From NCBI GenBank assembly GCA_025996815.1, contig BNTT01000121.1, positions 1 through 9,481 on the forward strand: DNA of 9,481 bases, read 5' to 3'. The notes below the pieces were generated by a model. It was given only the letters and a program-made list of their open reading frames with translations, was not told the origin of the DNA and searched no databases. Both the position numbers and the translations under genes were made by a program. This DNA is from Bacteroidia bacterium (GTDB taxonomy: Bacteria > Bacteroidota > Bacteroidia > Bacteroidales > Azobacteroidaceae). Shown piece by piece: positions 1 through 6,536 of the stretch. Positions within the stretch are counted from its first letter, which is position 1. Each line of letters opens with the position of its first letter.

Positions 1-829
1 GGACGTTGTTGCCCAAAAATTCCATCAGCCTGCGCGCGCCCATATCTTTTGCCGCCGAAGCGCAAATCACGGGAAACATTCCGCGCGCCAATAGCCCCTT
101 GCGGATGCCTTCGCGCATCTCGTCTTCGCTGAGACTGCCTGCATCGAAGAATTTTTCCATCAGCCCCTCGTCGTTTTCGGCGGCGGCTTCCACCAACAGA
201 TTGTGCAGGTTTTGCGCTTTTTCCAATTCGGAAGCGGGGATTTCCAAAATTTCGGGCGTGCCGCCTTCGGGCTTCCACTGGTAGAGTTTCATTTTCAAGA
301 CATCCACCATCTGATGAAAATTCTGTCCGGTTTGCACGGGATACTGAATTTGAATCACCTTGCCGCCATACGTTTCTTTCAGCATAGCCAGCGTTTTGTC
401 GTAATCTGCCGTATCCTTATCTAATTGATTTACAAGGAAAATGACAGGCTTGTTTAAAGCATCGGTGTAACGAAACAGGTTGTTCGTTCCCACCTCCACG
501 CCATACTGCGCATTAAGCACCATCAACGCCGTGTCGGTTACGTTGAGCGCAGAAACGGCACTTCCCGCGAAGTCGTCCGACCCCGGCGTGTCCACGAAAT
601 TCAACTTCTTGCCCAGCCATTCGACACTAAAAATGGTCGAAAAAACCGAGTAGCCGTACTCTTTTTCCACCGGGAAATAGTCCGTAACGGTATTTCCACT
701 ATCCACTGACCCGCGGCGTTTTATCACGCCACTCTCCAAAAGCAACGCTTCCGAAAGAGTGGTTTTTCCGGAGCCGGAACTGCCAATGATGGCAATGTTC
801 CTGATTTCATTTGTCTGATACACTTTCAT
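1..829 (-). CDS. fusA2: Elongation factor G paralogue (EF-G2-like), N-terminal part, runs off the window
   Basis: Translation GTPase of the EF-G family that would act on the ribosome at translocation. Reading down from the ATG at 829-827 gives 276 codons without a stop to the window edge, so the C-terminal half is missing (EF-G is usually about 700 residues). Seen: G1 P-loop GSSGSGKTT (residues 16-24), G3 DTPGS (80-84), G4 NQLD (134-137) and G5-like ASAA (257-260). Canonical EF-G has AHIDAGKT, DTPGH and NKxD at these places. The histidine of DTPGH activates the catalytic water, and here it is serine (S84). The sequence closely resembles, from memory, the second EF-G of Bacteroides, reported to support translocation without GTP hydrolysis. 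The symbol is by analogy. It is divergent from the arginine operon with 142 bases between start codons. Family call very sure; EF-G2 subtype likely. Confidence 0.9.
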   Translation of the reverse strand, partial: MKVYQTNEIRNIAIIGSSGSGKTTLSEALLLESGVIKRRGSVDSGNTVTDYFPVEKEYGYSVFSTIFSVEWLGKKLNFVDTPGSDDFAGSAVSALNVTDTALMVLNAQYGVEVGTNNLFRYTDALNKPVIFLVNQLDKDTADYDKTLAMLKETYGGKVIQIQYPVQTGQNFHQMVDVLKMKLYQWKPEGGTPEILEIPASELEKAQNLHNLLVEAAAENDEGLMEKFFDAGSLSEDEMREGIRKGLLARGMFPVICASAAKDMGARRLMEFLGNNV

Positions 830-876
830 GATATAAAAAAATTATGTTTTTAAAAATTGAACTTCTCAAAATCGCC

Positions 877-910
877 GCAAGTTACAAAAAAAAATAAAAC
901 AAAGCAACAA
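877..910 (-). promoter_or_regulatory. Possible promoter of the EF-G2-like gene
   Basis: On the minus strand TTGTTG (910-905) is followed after 20 bases by TAACTTGC (884-877). This is an imperfect match to the Bacteroidetes -7 box TAnnTTTG. It would give a leader of roughly 40 bases before the ATG at 829. Weak match, so a tentative call. Confidence 0.3.
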
Positions 911-917
911 ATATTTA

Positions 918-933
918 TATTTTATATAAAATA
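918..933. promoter_or_regulatory. Perfect 16-bp palindrome, candidate operator
   Basis: TATTTTATATAAAATA is a perfect 16-bp inverted repeat in the divergent intergenic region. It ends 6 bases before the -7 box of the GNAT gene, so a bound protein would cover the -33 region. Its size and AT-rich symmetry recall ARG boxes bound by ArgR, and argR adjoins this cluster in Bacteroides. It lacks the TGAAT...ATTCA core of the classic ARG box, however, and AT-rich DNA forms palindromes easily. The regulator is an inference. Confidence 0.35.
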
Positions 934-939
934 ATTGTG

Positions 940-947
940 TAATTTTG
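940..947 (+). promoter_or_regulatory. Bacteroidetes -7 box of the arginine operon
   Basis: TAATTTTG is an exact match to TAnnTTTG, 24 bases before the ATG at 972, which would start transcription near 953-955. No clear TTG lies about 19 bases upstream; an AT-rich palindrome occupies that place. Because the box overlaps the TTG codon at 945, it also argues against starting the GNAT protein there. Confidence 0.55.
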
Positions 948-971
948 CACCCCGTTAGTACATATTATATA

Positions 972-1514
972 ATGGAAAAAGTTGAAGTAGTAGTTGCAAA
1001 CGAGGGTCATGTGGGCTATGTGCCGCTGATTCTTGCAACCATCGAATCCGCCGCCAAAGTGCGCGGAACGGGTATTGCGAAGCGTACCACGGAATATGTG
1101 GAGCAAAAAATGCGCGAAGGCAAGGCAATCATCGCCTTCGTCGACGACGAATTTGCAGGCTTTTGTTACATCGAAAGTTGGGGAAACACGCAGTACGTCG
1201 CCAATTCGGGGCTGATTGTAGTGGACCGGTTTCGCGGACGCGGCTTGGCAAAACACATCAAACAGCGCGCCTTCGCCCTGTCGCGCGAGATGTTCCCCGA
1301 AGCAAAACTGTTTGGGCTGACATCCGGAGCCGCCGTGATGAAAATCAACACCGAGCTGGGCTATGTGCCGGTAACGTTCGCCGACTTGACCGATGATGAG
1401 TCCTTCTGGCGAGGCTGTCAGGGCTGCGTCAATCACGATGTCCTCGACCGCACCGACCGGCGGTATTGCATTTGTACGGCGATGCTCTATGACCCTAAAA
1501 AAAAGACGATATGA
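972..1514 (+). CDS. GNAT-family acyltransferase, probable N-acylglutamate synthase of the arginine pathway
   Basis: 180-aa protein expected to transfer an acyl group from acyl-CoA to an amine. Seen: GNAT motif A, R-F-R-G-R-G at residues 86-91 after the strand SGLIVVD, which binds the pyrophosphate of acyl-CoA, and the conserved-looking stretch LTSGAAVMKINTELGY (116-131). The C-terminus carries four cysteines as CX2C-X13-CXC (149, 152, 166, 168), which could bind a metal. The same protein type sits beside argG-argC-argD in Bacteroides. From memory, genetic work in B. thetaiotaomicron linked it to the first arginine step, acylation of glutamate, probably with succinyl-CoA; that role is inferred here. 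I chose the ATG at 972 because the TTG at 945 lies inside the promoter. Its stop overlaps the next start (ATGA, 1511-1514), suggesting translational coupling. It is visibly more GC-rich than the two genes after it. Confidence 0.85.
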   Translation: MEKVEVVVANEGHVGYVPLILATIESAAKVRGTGIAKRTTEYVEQKMREGKAIIAFVDDEFAGFCYIESWGNTQYVANSGLIVVDRFRGRGLAKHIKQRAFALSREMFPEAKLFGLTSGAAVMKINTELGYVPVTFADLTDDESFWRGCQGCVNHDVLDRTDRRYCICTAMLYDPKKKTI

Positions 1515-1711
1515 ATGTAGATATGGCTTATACGTTTCGGCAAGACGAAGACCCAACGGATGCACAATTGGCACAATTGATGAGAGAAGTTGGCGAAGAA
1601 GCTCGTAGGAATAGAACAAGAGGAGATGAAAACCTTCGGCAAATGATGATTAAAGAATATAAATCCGCAGAAGAAAGAGCAAAAATTCTTTTCAAAACAC
1701 AAAGAAAATGA
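1511..1711 (+). CDS. Small acidic/basic protein, putative antitoxin of the zeta-like toxin
   Basis: 66-aa protein, highly charged and predicted mostly helical: an acidic N-terminal half (DEDPTDAQLAQLMREVGEEA, residues 12-31) and a basic C-terminus. There is no signal peptide or membrane segment. I do not recognise it by sequence. The role is inferred from context: it directly precedes a zeta-like kinase, with its stop overlapping that start (ATGA, 1708-1711), and short charged proteins in this position are usual for chromosomal zeta-type pairs in Bacteroidetes. Its own ATG overlaps the stop of the GNAT gene, so all three would be read from one message. An alternative start at Met5 (1523) would remove the first overlap. 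More AT-rich than the GNAT gene, which fits acquisition by transfer. Confidence 0.6.
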   Translation: MNVDMAYTFRQDEDPTDAQLAQLMREVGEEARRNRTRGDENLRQMMIKEYKSAEERAKILFKTQRK

Positions 1712-2304
1712 AAAAACCTGAACTAATCATTATTGCCGGTCCTAATGGTTCGGGGAAAACCTCCATTACGGGCAAAATTCTCAAGCACGAGTGGATTGAA
1801 GGGTGTGTCTATATCAATCCTGATAATATTGCTCGTGACCTGTTTGGCGATTGGAACTCTCCGGAATCTGTTCGAGAAGCTGCTTGCTATGCCGCTGAAC
1901 AAAGAGAAAAATGCCTCTCAAATCAAGAAGGGCTTATTTTTGAAACAGTCCTGTCTGCTCCCGACAAATTAGAATTTGTTAAACGGGCATACGAATTGGG
2001 GTATTTCATTCGCCTGTTTTTTGTTGGAACAGACCATCCTTCCATCAATGCTTCTCGTGTAGCAAACCGTGTTTTAGAGGGAGGGCATGATGTTCCTATT
2101 TCAAAAATAGTGAACAGATATGCCAAGTCTATCGCTAATTGTTGCCAAATTGTGTCAATCGTAGATAGAATGTACGTCTATGATAATTCAATCGATAACG
2201 CATTTCCCAAACTTCTTTTTCGCACAGTCAATGGAGAAGTGAAGAAGATTTACACAGACATCAACTCTTGGGCACAACAAATTTTGCTATCAGGAAAACA
2301 ATAA
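1708..2304 (+). CDS. Zeta-toxin-family P-loop kinase
   Basis: 198-aa cytoplasmic P-loop protein. Seen: Walker A GPNGSGKTS (11-19), INPDNIARDL (36-45), the FET strand (78-80), the long motif R-V-x2-R-V-x2-GGH-x-VP (117-130) followed by RY (137-138), and YDNS (158-161). This order is typical of the zeta toxin superfamily. Well-studied zeta toxins phosphorylate UDP-N-acetylglucosamine and so poison peptidoglycan synthesis; whether this shorter chromosomal form uses that substrate cannot be told from sequence. The Walker A lysine (K17) and the GGH motif are intact, so it should be active. The preceding small gene overlaps its start by 4 bp and is the likely antitoxin. It is placed inside an arginine operon, between GNAT and argG, which is unusual. 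It could also serve as a small-molecule kinase without toxin activity. Confidence 0.82.
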   Translation: MKKPELIIIAGPNGSGKTSITGKILKHEWIEGCVYINPDNIARDLFGDWNSPESVREAACYAAEQREKCLSNQEGLIFETVLSAPDKLEFVKRAYELGYFIRLFFVGTDHPSINASRVANRVLEGGHDVPISKIVNRYAKSIANCCQIVSIVDRMYVYDNSIDNAFPKLLFRTVNGEVKKIYTDINSWAQQILLSGKQ

Positions 2305-2310
2305 AAAGGT

Positions 2311-2352
2311 GAATTATGAGTTATGCATTATGAATTATGAGTTATGAATTAG
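2311..2352 (+). repeat. Six tandem heptamers, consensus GRRTTAT
   Basis: Six consecutive 7-bp units: GAATTAT, GAGTTAT, GCATTAT, GAATTAT, GAGTTAT, GAATTAG. Units 1-3 and 4-6 also form two 21-bp copies with 19 of 21 bases equal. It fills most of the gap between the zeta-like gene and the TlpA-like gene and creates spurious ATG codons upstream of the latter. Function unknown; copy number may vary between strains by slippage. Confidence 0.85.
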
Positions 2353-2381
2353 TAAAGCGCATTTTTTTAAAATATTTCATC

Positions 2382-4343
2382 ATGAAAAAGAGCATTGTAG
2401 TATTGATTTTTGGAATGTCGGTGGCTTTCGCGGCTGCGGCAAAGGACAGGGTGATTGTGAATCCCGTTGTGGATTTTGCGAACACGGGTATTAATCAACT
2501 CACTAAGGTTGAGTTGGGGGACAAGGAAACGCGGTTGTATATTCGTACCGTTTTTTTGCCTCATTGGTGGGTGAAGTTTCCCACGACGACCTACATTGAA
2601 GATGCTGCTACCGGTGAGAAGTGGCTGGCGACAGGGATTTTGAACGGCGAATTTGATAAAGAGATTTTTATGCCTGCCTCCGGCGATTCTACTTTCGTGC
2701 TCATTTTTCCGAAATTGGATAAAAAGGTCAAGAAAATCAATTTTTGTAATACGGATGGGGCGGACGAGAGCGTTCTGTATGGCATTTCGCTTGACCCTAA
2801 GGATGTGAAAAAATCGAAAGAGATGCCGTCTGAGGTGCAGGCATGGTTAGCCGGCGAAGTCGCCAATAGCAAGCGTAAATCGTTGATGGATTTCAAATCC
2901 GGCGAGTTTTTTGCTAAAGACACTGCTCGATTGGTGGGCTATATTAAGGGCTATGACCCTCGTGCCGGATTTACTACCGGAATGATTTATGCCGGCAATG
3001 TGATTACTCGCGAAGATTACCCTGTTGTTATTCAAATTCACGAAGATGGACGGTTTGAGGGAAATATCCCGATGGTGTTTCCCGAATATTTAATGCTTAT
3101 TTTTGAAAATTTTCGATTCTATTTTTATATCCAACCGGGGGAAACTTTGTCTATGGTGTTGGATTGGGATGAATTTTTGACGGCGGACAGGCTGCGATAT
3201 CGCCGCCACCCATTTTCTAATATCACGTACCAAGGTGTTTCTGCCCAAATAAATAAGGAATTGACGGCATTCTATGCCCAACTGCCGGAATTGCCTTACC
3301 AAAAAATTTATGGCGATGAGCGAAAAGGGGAATTTGCCGGTTATAAATCACATCTTGATGCTATCACGGCTGATTATACCAATCAATATAAGCACTTATT
3401 GGAAACGGAAAAACTGTCGGAGCAAACACGGAAAATCTTACAGTACAATTATAAAATGCAGTTTGCTTATTTTCTAATGGATTATGAAATGGATTTTGGC
3501 ATCAGAAATAGGGAGGCAGGAATAAAATTGCCGATTGAATTTTATGATTTGTTGCAGGATATTCCGATGCAGGATAGAGAATTGTTGTCAACGCCTGATT
3601 TTAGTGGTTTTATCAATCGTTTTGAATTTGCTTCGCCTTTCGACATAAATCCAAGAGAGGAACGGTCAACAGATACATGGCGGCAAAAGGATTCGATTTA
3701 TTCGGAAGTGTTGAAATTACAGCCAAGCATTATCTATGACATCACCAAAGTCAGGTCGTTGGATTCTGGTTTTAAACATTGGGCGAAAGACCAAAGAGAA
3801 GATGCCGCTGTTTTTCTAAATAAATTAAAAAAAGGTATTGCAGAGCCATTTTTGAAAGAGGAAGCCGACCGAATTTTTCAAAAGCATTTCCCTTTGGAAA
3901 AACCGGTGGCATACGAATTGCCGAACACGGCAGCCGCAAAATTGTTCAAAGATATTATCGCTCCCTACAAAGGGAAAATCCTGTTTGTAGATTTTTGGGC
4001 AACAACTTGTGGTCCGTGCATTTATAATATCAAACAACATAAAGCGTTGAGAGAGAGTTACAAAGGCAGCAAAGACATCGATTTTGTTTTTATCACAGCG
4101 GCGGATTTGTCGCCCATCAACGCCTACAACAAATTTATAGAAGAGCAAGAATTGACCAACACTTACCGAGTAAGTCAGGATGATTATCAATATCTTCGCC
4201 AACTGTTCAAATTCAACGGCATCCCCCGCTATGTTCTTGTGGACAGAGAAGGCAGGATATTAAATGGAGATGCGAGTGCATACAGTTTTGAGCAGGATTT
4301 GAAAGCAATTCTTGCTGCGGAAACAACTAATAAAATTGAATAA
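2382..4343 (+). CDS. Secreted TlpA/thioredoxin-like protein with large N-terminal region
   Basis: 653-aa protein with a Sec signal peptide (MKKSIVVLIFGMSVAFAAAA, residues 1-20). No lipobox cysteine is seen, so it should be soluble in the periplasm. The C-terminal domain (about 520-653) is thioredoxin-fold: a strand ending in FVDFWATT, the redox motif C543-G-P-C546, and the cis-proline at P615 in GIPRYVLVD. TlpA/ResA-like proteins reduce or exchange disulfides of exported proteins. The roughly 500 residues before it are typical in length for Bacteroidetes members of this family, but I cannot assign them a domain. I chose the ATG at 2382 because the in-frame ATG at 2337 lies in the heptamer repeat and would put 15 polar and basic residues before the signal peptide. 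It ends 15 bp before argG, so it probably shares its message, yet it has no evident arginine role. Confidence 0.85.
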   Translation: MKKSIVVLIFGMSVAFAAAAKDRVIVNPVVDFANTGINQLTKVELGDKETRLYIRTVFLPHWWVKFPTTTYIEDAATGEKWLATGILNGEFDKEIFMPASGDSTFVLIFPKLDKKVKKINFCNTDGADESVLYGISLDPKDVKKSKEMPSEVQAWLAGEVANSKRKSLMDFKSGEFFAKDTARLVGYIKGYDPRAGFTTGMIYAGNVITREDYPVVIQIHEDGRFEGNIPMVFPEYLMLIFENFRFYFYIQPGETLSMVLDWDEFLTADRLRYRRHPFSNITYQGVSAQINKELTAFYAQLPELPYQKIYGDERKGEFAGYKSHLDAITADYTNQYKHLLETEKLSEQTRKILQYNYKMQFAYFLMDYEMDFGIRNREAGIKLPIEFYDLLQDIPMQDRELLSTPDFSGFINRFEFASPFDINPREERSTDTWRQKDSIYSEVLKLQPSIIYDITKVRSLDSGFKHWAKDQREDAAVFLNKLKKGIAEPFLKEEADRIFQKHFPLEKPVAYELPNTAAAKLFKDIIAPYKGKILFVDFWATTCGPCIYNIKQHKALRESYKGSKDIDFVFITAADLSPINAYNKFIEEQELTNTYRVSQDDYQYLRQLFKFNGIPRYVLVDREGRILNGDASAYSFEQDLKAILAAETTNKIE

Positions 4344-4358
4344 AATAATAAAAATATA

Positions 4359-5561
4359 ATGGAAAAGAAAAAAGTAGTTTTAGCATTTAGCGGCGGATTG
4401 GACACTTCCTTTTGCGCTATGTATCTCTCGCAAGAGCTTGGTTATGAGGTTTATACTGCGCTGGCAAATACCGGCGGGTTTGATGACGAGGAGTTGAAGC
4501 GCGTGGAGGCGCGTGCCTATAAATTGGGGGCTACCAAGCACGTGAGCCTTGATATTACGCAGGAATATTACGAAAAAAGTATCAAATATATGATTTTCGG
4601 GAATGTGCTGCGCAATGGCACGTATCCTATTTCTGTGAGTTCGGAGCGCATTTTTCAGGCTTTGGCGATTATCAATTATGCGAAAGAAGTGGGCGCGGAT
4701 TTTGTGGCTCACGGCAGCACGGGTGCGGGAAACGACCAGGTGCGTTTCGACCTCACGTTCGATGTGTTGGCACCCGAAATCGGCATCATCACGCCCACGC
4801 GCGACATGACTTTGACGCGCGAATACGAAATCAATTACCTGAAAGAGCACGGCTACGAGGCGGATTTCACGAAAATGGAATATTCCATCAACAAGGGGCT
4901 GTGGGGCACCAGCATCGGCGGCAAAGAAACGCTGAAATCGGAGAAAACCCTGCCCGAAGCCGCCTATCCGTCGCAATTGGAAGCCAAAGGCGAAGAATCA
5001 TTGAAACTATCTTTTGTCGATGGCGAAATTTCCGCCGTCAATGGTAAAAAATATACCAACAAAGTGACTGCTATTCAAGACATTGAGCGCATCGCCTCGC
5101 GCTACGCCATCGGTCGCGACATGCACATCGGCGACACGATTATCGGCATCAAGGGTCGCGTGGGCTTCGAGGCAGCGGCTCCGCTGGTGATTATCAACGC
5201 CCACAAAATGCTCGAAAAACACACGCTCAGCAAGTGGCAGCAGTATTGGAAAGACCAATTGGGCACGTGGTACGGTATGTTTTTGCACGAAGCGCAATAC
5301 CTCGAACCGGTGATGCGCGACATCGAAGCCTTTTTGCAAAATTCGCAGCGCAATGTGACGGGCACGGTGGAAGTGCAACTACGTCCTTATGGTTACACGC
5401 TGGTGGGTGTGGACAGCCCGTTCGATTTGATGAAAACCGATTTTGGGGAATACGGCGAAATCAACAAGGCATGGACGCCGGACGACGCCAAAGGTTTTAC
5501 GAAAATCACGGCGATTCCGACGAAGATTTTTTACGCAGTGCAAAAAAAGAATGGCAAATAA
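4359..5561 (+). CDS. argG: Argininosuccinate synthase
   Basis: 400-aa cytoplasmic enzyme joining citrulline and aspartate, with ATP cleaved to AMP and PPi, to give argininosuccinate, the second-last step to arginine. Seen: the N-terminal PP-loop AFSGGLDTSF (9-18) that binds ATP, the substrate-binding segment HGSTGAGNDQVRF (118-130), YSINKGLWGTSIGGKE (about 175-190), and full family length. The ATG at 4359 puts the PP-loop at its usual position. It lies 15 bp after the TlpA-like gene and overlaps argC by 11 bp (5551-5561), which suggests coupled translation. In Bacteroides it follows GNAT directly, as I recall; here about 2.8 kb separate them. The first 300 bases are more AT-rich than the remainder. 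Confidence 0.97.
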   Translation: MEKKKVVLAFSGGLDTSFCAMYLSQELGYEVYTALANTGGFDDEELKRVEARAYKLGATKHVSLDITQEYYEKSIKYMIFGNVLRNGTYPISVSSERIFQALAIINYAKEVGADFVAHGSTGAGNDQVRFDLTFDVLAPEIGIITPTRDMTLTREYEINYLKEHGYEADFTKMEYSINKGLWGTSIGGKETLKSEKTLPEAAYPSQLEAKGEESLKLSFVDGEISAVNGKKYTNKVTAIQDIERIASRYAIGRDMHIGDTIIGIKGRVGFEAAAPLVIINAHKMLEKHTLSKWQQYWKDQLGTWYGMFLHEAQYLEPVMRDIEAFLQNSQRNVTGTVEVQLRPYGYTLVGVDSPFDLMKTDFGEYGEINKAWTPDDAKGFTKITAIPTKIFYAVQKKNGK

Positions 5562-6519
5562 AATTAAAATAGGTATAATCGGCGGTGCAGGCTACACAGC
5601 AGGCGAATTGTTGCGGTTGCTCATCAACCATCCCAATGTGGAGATTGGTTTTGTGCACAGCAGCAGCAATGCGGGGAACCGCATCACGGACATTCACGAA
5701 GGGCTGGTTGGCGAAACGGATTTGACTTTTGTTGATTCTTTTGACTTGAATACGGTGGATGCGCTGTTTCTCTGTTCTGCGCACGGCGACAGTCGCACGT
5801 TCATTGAGGGCAATGCCGCCATTCCTGCACGAATGAAAATCATTGATTTAGCAATGGATTTTCGCCACAAAGCAACGGCTGACGGCTTCATTTACGGCTT
5901 GCCGGAATTGAACAAAGCGGCGATACAACACGCCAATAAAATCGCCAATCCGGGTTGCTTTGCAACTGCTATTCAGTTGGCACTCTTGCCGTTAGCATCA
6001 AAAAAACTGCTGAAAAATGAAATTCATGTCAATGCCATCACCGGCGCAACGGGAGCGGGTGTGAAGCCTACTGCAACAGGTCATTTTGCTTGGCGCGACA
6101 ATAATATCAGCATCTACAAGGTGTTTGAGCACCAGCATTTGAAGGAAATTTGCGAATCAGTGGATGTGCCGGAGGCGCAAATCAACTTCATCCCCGTGCG
6201 CGGCAATTTTCCGCGCGGCATTTTTGCAACCGCTTATACGAAATATGACGGCACGTTGGACGAAGCAACTGCTTTGTATAAAGACTATTACAAAGATGCG
6301 GCATTCACGTTTGTGACGGACAAAAATTTGGATTTGAAGCAAGTGGTGAACACCAATAAGTGCCTGCTACACTTGGAGTTACACCGCGGCAAGTTGCTCA
6401 TCACGTCCGTCATCGACAACCTCCTGAAAGGGGCTTCCGGACAGGCGGTGCAGAATTTCAATCTGATGTTTGGGTTGGATGAAAAAGCGGGGTTAAACTT
6501 AAAATCAAGTGCGTTTTAA
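5551..6519 (+). CDS. argC: N-acyl-gamma-glutamyl-phosphate reductase
   Basis: 322-aa NADPH-dependent enzyme that reduces N-acyl-glutamyl phosphate to the semialdehyde, the third step of ornithine synthesis. Seen: nucleotide-binding loop GGAGYTAGEL (11-20), catalytic cysteine C136 in NPGCFATA, the glycine-rich TGATGAG (164-170), and C-terminal NLLKGASGQAVQNFN (290-304). Where I recall E. coli-type ArgC having PHLGNFPRG, with the catalytic histidine, this protein has PVRGNFPRG (215-223), so valine stands at the histidine position. I believe relatives in Bacteroidetes also vary here. The acyl group may be succinyl rather than acetyl, as in Bacteroides. I chose the ATG at 5551, which gives the normal N-terminus MANKIKIGIIGG; longer in-frame starts inside argG add only arginine-rich out-of-frame sequence. 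Confidence 0.95.
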   Translation: MANKIKIGIIGGAGYTAGELLRLLINHPNVEIGFVHSSSNAGNRITDIHEGLVGETDLTFVDSFDLNTVDALFLCSAHGDSRTFIEGNAAIPARMKIIDLAMDFRHKATADGFIYGLPELNKAAIQHANKIANPGCFATAIQLALLPLASKKLLKNEIHVNAITGATGAGVKPTATGHFAWRDNNISIYKVFEHQHLKEICESVDVPEAQINFIPVRGNFPRGIFATAYTKYDGTLDEATALYKDYYKDAAFTFVTDKNLDLKQVVNTNKCLLHLELHRGKLLITSVIDNLLKGASGQAVQNFNLMFGLDEKAGLNLKSSAF

Positions 6520-6536
6520 TAATAAAATTTACAAAT

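Noticed and set aside
945..971. Upstream TTG start that would add nine residues to the GNAT protein
   Set aside because: The TTG lies inside the -7 box TAATTTTG, so it would not be transcribed; the ATG at 972 matches relatives.
915..1619. Long open frame of 234 codons on the minus strand opposite the GNAT gene
   Set aside because: It is the shadow of a clearly recognisable GNAT gene, spans the divergent promoter region, and its translation shows no motif.
2337..2381. Upstream ATG for the TlpA-like protein
   Set aside because: It falls within the heptamer repeat and would bury the signal peptide behind 15 residues; the ATG at 2382 gives a classic signal sequence.
4380..4976. 198-codon minus-strand frame opposite argG
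   Set aside because: Shadow frame of a certain gene, with no promoter or recognisable motif.
5443..5550. N-terminal extension of ArgC inside argG
   Set aside because: It is an arginine-rich out-of-frame reading of argG; normal ArgC starts at 5551.
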